Below, piece by piece: positions 39,931-49,300 of a stretch of DNA of 64,000 nt (the first letter of the stretch is position 1; every line of letters starts with the position of its first letter). The translations under genes were made by a program, and so were the position numbers. The notes below the pieces were generated by a model. That model ran no database searches and was not told the DNA's origin. It saw only the letters and a list, made by a program, of their open reading frames with translations. The stretch comes from Streptomyces sp. CB02923. GTDB lineage: Bacteria > Actinomycetota > Actinomycetes > Streptomycetales > Streptomycetaceae. The DNA is taken from the NCBI RefSeq assembly GCF_001905005.1, contig NZ_LWKZ01000003.1:226837-290836 (forward strand), written 5' to 3'.

Positions 39931-42681
39931 ATGGAGGGGCACGTGCTGGGCCCGGTCAGAGCCGAAGGGGACGGCGGCGGAGAGGTCTTCGGAGGTTCGA
40001 AGGCGGGCGCACTGTTCGCACTTCTGGTGACATCACCCGGCTGCCGGTGCACCAGGAAAGAGATCGCCGAAGTCCTCTGGGAGAGCGACGAGAAGGTCGA
40101 CGGGCGGGTGAACCGTGCCGTCTCCGACCTGCGGAAGCAACTGGGCCAGGAGGTCGTGCCCCACGGCGGCAAGTCCGGTTACTGCACGCTTCGCGTGCCG
40201 GAGGGCGCCGTCGACCTGCTCCGCTTCCGGGACCGGGTGGCGAGAGCCGCAGGGCTGAACCCTCCGGAGCAGTTCGAACAACTCGATGCGGCCCTGGAGG
40301 AGTGGGACGGCGGCGAACCCCTGCGCGGGCTGACCGAGCGCGGCTTCCAACTGCGCCGGGAGGGGTTGCGGGCCGAGCTGATGGCCGCCGTGTACGCCCG
40401 GATGGAAGCCGCCTGGAGGTCCAGGGAGGAGAAATGGCTCCGGGAGGAGACGGGAAAATGGTTCGAGCGCGCACCGGAACTGTCCCAGGTCTTCCGGTAC
40501 TACCTGCTCGCCCACGACGACCTGCCGGAGCACCGACGTGAACAGCTCATCAAGGTGTGGTCGGAGCGCAACGGTGATCCGGACGCCAACTTGCAGAGTG
40601 CCATCGACCTGGTCAGGGGAGTCGCCCGCCGGCCAGGCGGGACGCTCCTGCCGCCCGTACCCAAGCAGTTGCCCGGCAGCAGCCGCAGGCCGGTCGGGCA
40701 GGACGAACTGATCTGCAACCTCGTCGAGGCCGTGTGCGAGGAACAGGACGCCGGCAACCTGGCGCTGGTCCTCATCAGCGGCATGGCGGGTGTCGGCAAG
40801 AGCACGGTGGCCCACCACCTCGCCCGTCGGCTGCGGGAGCGGTTCCCCGACGGGGTGCTCTACGCCGGACTGAACGGGTTCGCCCACGAAGACGTGCGGC
40901 CCGCCGAACCGGACGAGGTCCTGGGCGGTTTCCTGGCCGCGCTGCCGCCCTACACCACGGTGACCGGGCCGGAGAGCAAGAGCAATGCGCTGCGGTCGGC
41001 ACTGGCCCACCGCTCGGCACTCATCGTCCTCGACGACGCGCTCAACGCCCAGCAGGTGCTGCCGCTGCTCCCCGGAGACGGCACCTGTGCCGTGATCATC
41101 ACCAGCCGCAACGACCTCTTGCGCCTTCAGTCCGAGAGAAAGGTGCTGTTTCGCAAAATGGAACCGCTGCAAGAAGCGGACGCGCTGGAGGTGCTTCAGG
41201 AGAAGGTGTCGGCCAAGGACCGGGCGATCCACGCCCAGGCCTTCAGCGATCTGGTCCGCCACTGCGGCCGACTGCCGCTGGCCCTCACCGTGGTGGCCCG
41301 GCTCCTGGACAGCGGTGTGCGCCCGCTGCGCACGATCCGCGCCCTGGCGCGGGAGATGGAGGAGGAGCGGGCGAGGCTGGAGACCTTGCACCTGCCAGAG
41401 CATGAACTGTCGGTCGGTGCCGCGCTGAACTGCTCCGTACGCGTGCTCGGTGAAGAAGCCCGGCTGCTGTTGTGGCAGCTCGCCGTCCACCCTGGACCCA
41501 GCGCTTCCTGGGAGGCGGTGATGGACCTCGGGAGGGTGGCGGGCGAAGGCGCGCGCACCGAACGGGCCTTGGCGGAGCTGGTGACGGCGAACCTGGTGGA
41601 ACACCGGGGCGACCGTTACGTGCTGCACGACCTCGTGCGGGTCTTCGCCCGCCGGTGCGTACGGCCGGAACCGGGCGAGGAGGTGACTGACATCGAGCGG
41701 GCGACCGTACGGCAGGTGATGGAACATCAACTGCACAACGTCCGCGCCTGCGACCGGGTGCTCGACCACGAGCGCGCCCTGCCCATCGGCGAGCCGGACA
41801 TGGTCACGGTCACGGACCCCGCGGATCCGGCGCAGGCGACTGCGTTCCTGGACGCGGAGTACGCCACTGTGCAGCGATGCATCCGATTAGCCATCGACCA
41901 GGGCATCGAACGGTACGCATGGCTGCTTCCCATGGCCCTGGGCACCTATCAGTGGCACCGTCGCCTCCTCGACGACGCCGAGAAGAACCTCCGGCACGCC
42001 GCCGACGCGGCGGAATCCGCCGCCGCCCCGGCCGATTGCGCCATGGTTCACCGAATGCTGGCAGGGACGCAGTGGCGGTCCGGCAAGTACGACTCGGCCG
42101 TGGGCTACCTGCGCCGGGCCGTCCGGCTCAGCGAGGAGGACCACAGCGAGGAAGGCCGGCTGAGTCTGGCCCGGTCGCTGCACCGGCTCGGGCTCACCCT
42201 GCGCAAGCAGGGCGACCGGGCGGGGGCGGAGGAAGCACTGTGCCAGGCACTGGAGTTGTGCCGGGAGGTGTTCGACACGGTGGGGGAGGCTGCCGCCCTG
42301 AACGCTCTCGGTGCGCTCCACCTCGACCGGGGCGACCACGAGCGGGCGCTCCGTCGGTGTGCCGACGCCCTTCGCGCGGTGGAGCGCACAACGGAGCGCA
42401 GTGGCCTGGCCGACGTGCTGTTCACCCTGGCCAAGGTGCACCTGGCCCGCTCCGAGCGGGACGAGGCCGTCACCCTGTACCGGCAGGCCTGCGACATCTA
42501 CCGCGAACAAGACAACTGGCCCAACGAGGACAAGGCGCGGCTGCTCTTCGCGGACGTCCTGGTGTCCGCCGGTGAATCCGAGGATGCGGTAAGGGAGTTG
42601 GAGAGAGTCATCGTGCTGCGCGAGCTGATGGGCGGCGAAGGCGTACGTGAGGTCCGGGAGCGACTGGAAGGGCTGAGATAA
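39931..42681 (+). CDS. AfsR-like SARP / NB-ARC / TPR regulator with a TTA codon
   Basis: 916 residues from the ATG at 39931 after GAAGGGAAGGG. Order of parts: SARP winged helix (1-85: RKEIAEVLWESDEKVDGRVNRAVSDLRKQL), activation domain BTAD (to ~210), NB-ARC/STAND ATPase (P-loop GMAGVGKST at 284-292, Walker B LIVLDDAL, VIITSRN, GRLPLAL), a winged-helix linker, and TPR repeats from about 690 to the end. This is the AfsR architecture, an ATP-driven transcription switch that AfsR-type kinases can phosphorylate. Leu653 is encoded by TTA (41887-41889), the rare codon read only by the bldA tRNA, so full-length protein should appear late in development. A Ser/Thr kinase gene lies 30 bp away, convergent. 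Confidence 0.92.
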   Translation: MEGHVLGPVRAEGDGGGEVFGGSKAGALFALLVTSPGCRCTRKEIAEVLWESDEKVDGRVNRAVSDLRKQLGQEVVPHGGKSGYCTLRVPEGAVDLLRFRDRVARAAGLNPPEQFEQLDAALEEWDGGEPLRGLTERGFQLRREGLRAELMAAVYARMEAAWRSREEKWLREETGKWFERAPELSQVFRYYLLAHDDLPEHRREQLIKVWSERNGDPDANLQSAIDLVRGVARRPGGTLLPPVPKQLPGSSRRPVGQDELICNLVEAVCEEQDAGNLALVLISGMAGVGKSTVAHHLARRLRERFPDGVLYAGLNGFAHEDVRPAEPDEVLGGFLAALPPYTTVTGPESKSNALRSALAHRSALIVLDDALNAQQVLPLLPGDGTCAVIITSRNDLLRLQSERKVLFRKMEPLQEADALEVLQEKVSAKDRAIHAQAFSDLVRHCGRLPLALTVVARLLDSGVRPLRTIRALAREMEEERARLETLHLPEHELSVGAALNCSVRVLGEEARLLLWQLAVHPGPSASWEAVMDLGRVAGEGARTERALAELVTANLVEHRGDRYVLHDLVRVFARRCVRPEPGEEVTDIERATVRQVMEHQLHNVRACDRVLDHERALPIGEPDMVTVTDPADPAQATAFLDAEYATVQRCIRLAIDQGIERYAWLLPMALGTYQWHRRLLDDAEKNLRHAADAAESAAAPADCAMVHRMLAGTQWRSGKYDSAVGYLRRAVRLSEEDHSEEGRLSLARSLHRLGLTLRKQGDRAGAEEALCQALELCREVFDTVGEAAALNALGALHLDRGDHERALRRCADALRAVERTTERSGLADVLFTLAKVHLARSERDEAVTLYRQACDIYREQDNWPNEDKARLLFADVLVSAGESEDAVRELERVIVLRELMGGEGVREVRERLEGLR

Positions 42682-42711
42682 CCCGCCCGGCCGGCGATTG
42701 CCGGACCACCG

Positions 42712-43614
42712 TCACAGCCGGGGCGGATACGTGCGGTAGTACTCGGTCGGGTCGGGACGCAGCCGCTTCGGCGGCCGCCGCGAGCCCAGCCGGGGCAGGT
42801 ACGGGCGGAGCTGGTCGAACACCTCGCGGACATCTGCAGGGCGCTCCTTCGCCTCTCGTCGGACCATTGACAGTGCGAGGGAGGCGAACTCCGGGGGGAG
42901 CGCGGCGAGCTTTTCGTCAGGCAGCACCGGGCCACCCGGTTCCGCCAATTCCTCCAGGCCGCCGTAGGGCAGCCGCATGACGGTCATTTCCAGCAGCATG
43001 CAGCCGAGGCCGAAGATGTCCGCCCGTTGTGTCAGACCCGAAGGGCACGCGTCGGACTGTTCGGGGGAGGCCCAGCCGCGCGTACCCCGGCTGTCGGACG
43101 TCCCCTCCCCGACCGTGATCGCTAGGCCCATGTCAATGAGGCGGAGACGGCCGTCCGGCTGCACGATGACGTTCTCGGGCTTGAGGTCGCAGTGCACCAG
43201 TTTCTGGTCGTGTACGTCCCGCAGGATTTCGCACAGTTGGCCGATGATGGACGCGATGACCTCAGGACGTCTGACGGGCAGGGCGTCCGACAGGACGTCA
43301 TGCAGTTGGCGTCCCTCGATGAATTCCATGACCAGGCACCGGCGTCCTTGATGCGTTCCGGTTGCAATTATTTCGGGAATTGCCTGAACTCCCGTCAGTT
43401 TCCTCATCCGAGAACCCTCTTCGAGAAGCTCTTCTCCAGCCTCGGAAAAGATGCTTCTTGGGCCGAGATTCCGGGCCTTCTGGAGCTTCAGCGCCACTCT
43501 CTCCCCGCTCCTGCGGTCACGGCCCAGGAAAAGGTCACCCTGACCCCCGTCACCGACCATGTCCAGCACTTCGTAGCTCTTGTTCACATCGCCGATCTCT
43601 TCGATCTCCCTCAT
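42712..43614 (-). CDS. Soluble Hanks-type Ser/Thr protein kinase
   Basis: 300 residues from the ATG at 43614 (GGAGGGAAGAAGGG upstream); the longer open frame is rejected because it would read through the promoter of the divergent operon. Kinase motifs: glycine loop GDGGQGDLFLG (21-31), VAIK-type Lys43, catalytic HCDLKPEN (Asp143, Asn148), a DFG variant DMG (Asp161), and GTRGWASPEQ. HCD in place of HRD and DMG in place of DFG make it a non-RD, atypical but probably active kinase. There is no membrane segment or PASTA domain. It is divergent from the nuclease/helicase/PIWI operon by only 49 bp and next to an AfsR-like regulator. It may signal infection or stress to one or both; this is inference. 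Confidence 0.9.
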   Translation of the reverse strand: MREIEEIGDVNKSYEVLDMVGDGGQGDLFLGRDRRSGERVALKLQKARNLGPRSIFSEAGEELLEEGSRMRKLTGVQAIPEIIATGTHQGRRCLVMEFIEGRQLHDVLSDALPVRRPEVIASIIGQLCEILRDVHDQKLVHCDLKPENVIVQPDGRLRLIDMGLAITVGEGTSDSRGTRGWASPEQSDACPSGLTQRADIFGLGCMLLEMTVMRLPYGGLEELAEPGGPVLPDEKLAALPPEFASLALSMVRREAKERPADVREVFDQLRPYLPRLGSRRPPKRLRPDPTEYYRTYPPRL

Positions 43615-43663
43615 GGCCACCCTTCTTCCCTCCGTACAGAAATGGACAGAAATGGAGCAGGAA
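43615..43663. promoter_or_regulatory. Very short divergent promoter of kinase and defence operon
   Basis: Only 49 bp separate the kinase start from the nuclease start, including both ribosome sites (GGAGGG for the kinase, GGAGCAGG for the nuclease). Promoters must overlap each other or the opposite gene. A direct repeat ACAGAAATGGA (43636-43657) is present. Coordinated control of kinase and operon is likely. Confidence 0.5.
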
Positions 43664-45229
43664 ATGTCACAGTCATGGCTGCCCCCCGACGGGGCGACCC
43701 GCACCTCCGGAGTCATCACGGTATCCGCCGGGATGTTCAAGGGAGGAGAATTCCGGTGCCCCGCCGCCGACGCCCTCAAGGCCCGCGGCTACCACACCGC
43801 CGACCCCGTACCGCGCCGCCGCGAGCGGTTGGAGCATTTCGCGCTCGGCCCTTTCATGGCCGCCTGCGACGCCCGCTCCCGGCCCTCCGGCAGCCCGCTC
43901 CGGACACGTACCGCACCCCCGCACGACGGTCTGAGGACCTGGTCGGACCACGGCGTGAAGGCGTACGAAGCGGCCTTCCCCGCCGACCCGGAACGCCCCC
44001 TGAGCGAGGTCCCCGAGCCGTGGACGTACCGCTACCGGCCGTCCGGCCCCGACCCGCGGAACGCCCAGGAGTACCGCTTCACCGTGTGGGGCCGCTGCCT
44101 GGCCTCCGCCGACGGTGCCTACCGTGAACTCCGTCTGCCCGTGCACCGCCTGAACCGGGACGTGCCGCCCGACGGGTTCACCGCCGCCGTCGCCCTGGTG
44201 CTGGCCGAGGGCACCCCCGGGCCGCCGCCCGAGCACGTACGGATCGTGGAGTTCGCGCTGCTCGACGGCCGTACGCGAGAGCTCTTCGCCGGCAGTCGGG
44301 AGCAGGCGCTCGCCCGGTACCGCGAGCACGGCCCCGACGCCCTGGCCCGCGTGCTGGACGGACGGGAGTACCGCCCCGGTTCCGCCTGCTGCGGATGCCC
44401 CTACCTGTCGGTCTGCCCGGCCCTGCGTGCGGCGCCGGGACTGCTGGGCATCGAGGCGCCGGACCGGCCCCGGCGCACCTGGTCGGTGACCAACGGACGC
44501 AACTACCGGGCCTGCCCGGCCCGCGACCACATGCGCCGGCTGCACCTGCCCGCTGCGGACTCCGTCGAGCGCGAGGTGACGGCCGAGCGCGGCCGGGCCC
44601 TGCACGCCTACCTCGCCGACCGGCACGCCCACGGATCGCCACGACCGTGCACGGTCGAGATCCCCGAGGACTGGGTGCCGGACGGATTCGATCTGCCCGA
44701 CCACGAACGCACGCTCGGCGCCCTCCTGTTGCGGCGGCACGCCGCGGTCTGCCCGCTGCGGTGCGTCGGGGACGGGACGGATGTGCGGACCGAACCCAGG
44801 GTGGTGCGGCACGACACCGCCGCCGACGTCGTGGTGATCGCCGCACCCGACCTGCTCTACCGGGACGCCGGCTCATGGGTGTGGCGTGAGACCAAGACCT
44901 CTGCCACCGACCGGCGGTCCCACCGCTCCCTGCTGGAGATCTACCCCCAACTTGCCCTGGCGGTCGTGCTGATCTCCCGCGGTGACCTGGGCGGCGCTCC
45001 GTCCCGTGCCCGGGTCGAGCTGGAGGTGCTGCGCCCCGGCGGTGCCGACCTGGAGATCATCGACCCTTTCGCCTCAGCCAACCGGACCGCGGCGGAGGGG
45101 GTTCTGCGGGCGATGGTGGCCGACTGGCACGGGGACGACCACTACGCGGCCGTACCCGGACGCTCATGCGAGCGGTGCGAAGTGGCCCGCTGGTGCTCGG
45201 CGTCGCCCGCCACCGAGGCCGCGGCATGA
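43664..45229 (+). CDS. Tandem Cas4/RecB-like PD-(D/E)XK nuclease with two Fe-S cysteine sets
   Basis: 521 residues from the ATG at 43664 (GGAGCAGGAA immediately before). The C-terminal half is a complete Cas4/AddB-type nuclease: Cys284 (YRACP), His314, Asp396 (APDLLY), Glu409-x-Lys411 (RETK), Gln429 motif, then Cys502-x2-Cys505-x5-Cys511; the four cysteines fit a 4Fe-4S cluster. The N-terminal half repeats the plan: Cys32 (FRCP), a decayed active site (RELR at 154-157, Lys to Arg, no Asp partner), then Cys242-x2-Cys245-x5-Cys251 with the same spacing. So it is an internal duplication in which one nuclease core has died but kept its cluster. It heads an operon with overlapping stops and starts that leads to the pPIWI_RE gene. 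Predicted role: DNA cleavage or end-processing. Confidence 0.85.
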   Translation: MSQSWLPPDGATRTSGVITVSAGMFKGGEFRCPAADALKARGYHTADPVPRRRERLEHFALGPFMAACDARSRPSGSPLRTRTAPPHDGLRTWSDHGVKAYEAAFPADPERPLSEVPEPWTYRYRPSGPDPRNAQEYRFTVWGRCLASADGAYRELRLPVHRLNRDVPPDGFTAAVALVLAEGTPGPPPEHVRIVEFALLDGRTRELFAGSREQALARYREHGPDALARVLDGREYRPGSACCGCPYLSVCPALRAAPGLLGIEAPDRPRRTWSVTNGRNYRACPARDHMRRLHLPAADSVEREVTAERGRALHAYLADRHAHGSPRPCTVEIPEDWVPDGFDLPDHERTLGALLLRRHAAVCPLRCVGDGTDVRTEPRVVRHDTAADVVVIAAPDLLYRDAGSWVWRETKTSATDRRSHRSLLEIYPQLALAVVLISRGDLGGAPSRARVELEVLRPGGADLEIIDPFASANRTAAEGVLRAMVADWHGDDHYAAVPGRSCERCEVARWCSASPATEAAA

Positions 45230-46371
45230 GGGCGGGGGCGGCCCGCCGGGCCGGCCGGCCGGACACCGGGGAGACGCCCGAGGACGTGGGCAGCGAACTC
45301 TTCCGCGAGCTCGCCCGCATGGTGGCGGCCCTCGCCGAGGTCCAGGGGCTCCGCTCGTTCGCCCTGCCCTATCCCGGCCTCGCCCAGCGTGCGCTGGACC
45401 GCACGGTGATGCACTGCCTCGACGTCGGGGAGACACCGCCGAGGAGCCTTCCGGAGCTGTGGGAGTGGTGCCGGACCAAGCCGGCCGGCGATCCGCTCTT
45501 CGCGGTTCCCGGCTCCCTGGTCACCCCGGGCACGACGCTGGTGCACCCGATCGGCCGGATGCCGACCAGGTCGTGCCTCGAAGTCGCCTCCCACGGTCCG
45601 GACGGGGGCGTGGCGGCGCATGCCCGCGCGCTTCTGGGCGACCTGGAAGCGCGGTGCGGAGCGGGTGAGCGCTACCGGCAGTGCCGGAGGTTCCTGGCCC
45701 GCCACCCGGTGGTCCAGCAGCGGGACCGCTTCGGGCTCGGCTGGAGCAAGACCATCTGGAACCGGGTCAAGGACCTCTACGGGCCGCTGCCCGAATCCCT
45801 GCTCGTCGACGGCGTCTTCCTGCGCTGCCCCTCGTGCGGGCTCCCCGCGTTGCCCCGGGGCGGGACCGTGCCGGTACCCGGGCCGTCCGCCACCGATGCC
45901 GATATCTGGTGCGAGGGTGAGGAATGCCCGCGTGCCGCCCCTCCGGAACTGATCCGCGATCCGGACCAGGCGTGGATCCTGCGGCGTTCGCTGCGGGCGT
46001 TCCTCGTACTGCCGTACCGGACCGAAGAGGCCGCCCGGGACGCACTGGGCCGCGCCGGGATCGACCACGAGGCCCTGTCGGGGCCTCTGTCCGCCTACCG
46101 GCTGAGGGACACCGGCCCCGCAATCGTGGACATCCAGGTGTACGACCGCCTGCAGCCGGCCCTCCTTGCCGCACATCTCACCGACAGCGCCCACCTCGCG
46201 GACCGCACCTTCGTCGTGGTCCCTGACGCGCTCGCCGGGCGGGACGGCTACCGGGAGGCCTTCGCCGAAGCCCTTCCCGCGCTCCTGCGGGACCGGCTGG
46301 TGCTCACCACACCCGTGGACCTCGTGCCCGACCTGGGGCGGGCCCGGAGAGAGGAGAAGGACGATGCGTAG
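45226..46371 (+). CDS. pPIWI_RE-associated zinc-ribbon / degenerate REase-fold protein
   Basis: 381 residues; the ATG overlaps the nuclease stop (ATGA). The first 190 residues are helical. A zinc ribbon follows (Cys201, Cys204, Cys229, Cys234). The last 130 residues resemble the REase domain of the pPIWI_RE three-gene module: VLPYRTEEAARDAL, a core strand, then FVVVPDALAGRDGYREAF and a final strand LVLTTPVDL. In active members I expect a D-x-K signature on the core strand; here it reads VDIQVYD (Asp302, Gln304), so the catalytic lysine appears lost. The protein would then be a structural or DNA-binding subunit while the preceding Cas4-like gene supplies cleavage. Family placement is by order, size and domain plan; moderate certainty. 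Confidence 0.7.
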   Translation: MRAGAARRAGRPDTGETPEDVGSELFRELARMVAALAEVQGLRSFALPYPGLAQRALDRTVMHCLDVGETPPRSLPELWEWCRTKPAGDPLFAVPGSLVTPGTTLVHPIGRMPTRSCLEVASHGPDGGVAAHARALLGDLEARCGAGERYRQCRRFLARHPVVQQRDRFGLGWSKTIWNRVKDLYGPLPESLLVDGVFLRCPSCGLPALPRGGTVPVPGPSATDADIWCEGEECPRAAPPELIRDPDQAWILRRSLRAFLVLPYRTEEAARDALGRAGIDHEALSGPLSAYRLRDTGPAIVDIQVYDRLQPALLAAHLTDSAHLADRTFVVVPDALAGRDGYREAFAEALPALLRDRLVLTTPVDLVPDLGRARREEKDDA

Positions 46372-49300
46372 CATCACCTCACCCCTGACCGACGTGCTCA
46401 GCGCACTCAAGGCGTTCCTGGGGCCGTCCGTCCCTCAGCCCGCCCTGGAATCCCTCTGCCAGGTGGAACTCGGCCTCTACCTTCAGCAGAAGCTGATGCC
46501 GGGCAGCCCCGCGGGCAGCGCCTGGGTGCTGTTCAGCGGATACGGGTTCGCCGAGGCGTACGGAACGCCGCTGCCACCGAACGCCGCGCAGACGCTGCGC
46601 GTCGCCCGGTACTCGCTGTGGACCCTGCGCAGGAGCCGTGCTTGGGAAGAGGCACTGGAGAGTTACCAGCTGTTCGACCCCAGGGTGCGCGGATACGACG
46701 TACCGGATAACGAGTCGCCCGCCATCCGCCGCGAACTCTCCGTCGCCGGCGACCGCTTCCCCGTCTACGAGCAACTGCTGCGTGCCGCGCCGCCGCTGGC
46801 GGGCAAACGCATGCCGGTCGCGGGCCAGGGCCCGCACGCCTTCCCCGTCAGCCGCACCATGGCCGTCGTCGACCTGCCGCCCGTCCCCCACACCCCCCTC
46901 GACACCCACGACATGGACCTGGAACCGGTCGGCGGCGGAGAGCCCCTGGCCTTCACCAGGAAGAGCCTGGAGCGCACCGCGGCGGAGATGGACGCCACGC
47001 ACGCCCGCACCGGCGAGGGAAGGCCGCCGCGCTGGCTGGAGCGGCTGCGGGCCTTCGACCTGTCCACCAAGCAGAACGGTACGTTCCGCAAGGCCGGCAA
47101 GGACGAGGACTTCACGTTCACGGTCGACGGGATCCAGCACCTGCTCGGCATCGTCGGCGCGGGCAAGAGCACACTGCGCGACATCATCGCCGTCCATCTC
47201 GCCAAGCTCGGCAAGCGCACCACCATCGTGGTCACCGACGTCGCGGAGGTGCTGAAGCTCGTCCGGCTCTACAACCTCTACACCGACGACGCCGCCGCGC
47301 CCGTGCTCGGCTCCTCCGGCCGGGAGCGGCACGCTCAGCGGCTGCACCGCCGCCTGGCGGGCCGGGGCGAGCACCGGCTGCTCGCCCACGACGACCCTGC
47401 CTTCGCCTACCTCGGGACCTCCTGCGTGCTCAACGTCAAGCGGCAGGGTGCCACTTCGTCCACCGAGCCGCTTGCCTTCGGCGAGGCGCCCTGCTCCCGG
47501 CTCCGGCCACCGTCGGACCCCCGGCGCTACAAGGGCGGCGGACGAGCCTCCGAATGGCAGAAGAGGTCGACGGCCTGCCCGTACTGGTCCGCCTGCCCCC
47601 GGCACCACGGGGCCCGCGCCCTGGTCGGCGCCCTGATCTGGGTCGCCACGCCGGCCGGACTGATCGACGCCGCGCCGCCCCGCCCCCAGAACGGCGAGCG
47701 CATCCGCTACCTCGAACTCGCCTGCCGCCGCAGCGACCTCGTGATCGTCGACGAGGCGGACCGCGTGCAGATGCAGCTCGACCAGACCTTCGCACCCGCC
47801 GTCGTCCTCGCCAGCGACGAGGACAAGGGCCTCATCGACCAGCTGAGCCGGCACAAGATCCGTGAACTCGCGGCGAGCGGACGCACCCAGCTCTCCGAAC
47901 GGGACGTGGAGACCTTCGCCGCCGCCCTCAACACCGCCGGATCGGCCACCGACCGGCTGTACGCGATGCTCGTCGCCGGATACGAGCTGCGCGACTGGGT
48001 GCGGACGGGCTACTTCAGCGCCTGGACGCTCCAGCTCGGACTGCTCGACGAACGCTACGAACTCCCCGACGGCAGCGGACCGGAACACCGGAACCACGCC
48101 CCCAGGCAGGCCCTCGGCAAGCTTTTCGACGCCTTCCGCGACAACCCCTTCGGCGACCGCCGCCGCAGGACGGAGGAGGACTTCAGCCGGCTCACCGCCG
48201 TCCTCAACGAACTGCTCCACACCGGCAACCCGGAGAACACCCGGCGCCATCTGGCCGAGGTCATGGACGAGGTCTTCCACATCGACCCGCAGTACATGGC
48301 CGCCCGAAAACAGGAGTACAAGGAGACGTACGAAGAGTGGCAGCGCGAGGAGGAGGAACGGCACAACAAGCGCGGGCGCCGCCGGAAGCCCAAGCCACCG
48401 CCCCAGACCCCCGAGCAGTGGCGGCACAAGCTCGCCGAACGCTTCGAGTTCACGCTGCTGCTCAGCGCCCTGGAACCCCGGCTCGCCATGATCAACGCCA
48501 TGTGGCCCCGCGTCGAGGCCGCCCTCAGCCTGGGCTACAACACGATGTACCGAAGGCCGCTCGACTACGGCCCGATGGTGCCCGAGGCCCCGATGGGCAA
48601 CGTACTCGGCTTCCAGTTCCGGGTCCCGGGCGAGGACGAGGGCGGCGTCCGAAGCGGCGAGCTGACCTTCTTCCGCTGCAGCGGCGTCGGACGTGAGCTG
48701 CTGCGCGCCATGCCCCACCTCGCCTCCGTCGACGGCAGGCCCGGCGCCCATCTGCTGCTCATGTCCGGCAGCAGCTGGGCGGGCGCGTCCAGCCGCTACC
48801 ACGTCTGCGTCCCGGTCGGTGTGATCATCGAACCTCCGGCCGCGGTGACCGAACGTATCGCGGACGAGAGCCTGATGCGCTTCGAGTTCATCGACGACGG
48901 CGACGAGAAGCTGCGCCTGTCGGGAACCCACCCGGACGACCGCCCCGAGAAGCTGCGCCGCATCGCCACCCACCTCGGCGCGGGGGAGTACGACGCCCCC
49001 GAAGGCGGCCCACTGCAGCGCGAGTTCCTCTCCCTTCCCTCGGGACGCGACCAGATCCTCCTGCTGGTCGGCAGCTACGCCGAGGCGCGCATAGTGGCCG
49101 ACACCCTGCACAACCTCAACTCCCGCTGGCGCGACAGCGTGCTGTGCCTGGTCTCGGACGACGAGGAAATCGACCCGGAGGACGAGGCGCCGTCCGCCTA
49201 CCGCGCCCGGTCACTGCGCCGGGGCGACGTCGAGCACCTCAAGGACCTGGAGGCGGACATTCTCGTGGCGCCCCTGCTGGCCGTGGAGCGGGGCCACAAC

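Noticed and set aside
43615..43779. 55-residue N-terminal extension of the Ser/Thr kinase
   Set aside because: It would overlap the divergent operon's start; the ATG at 43614 has a better ribosome site and the extension has no kinase-like character.
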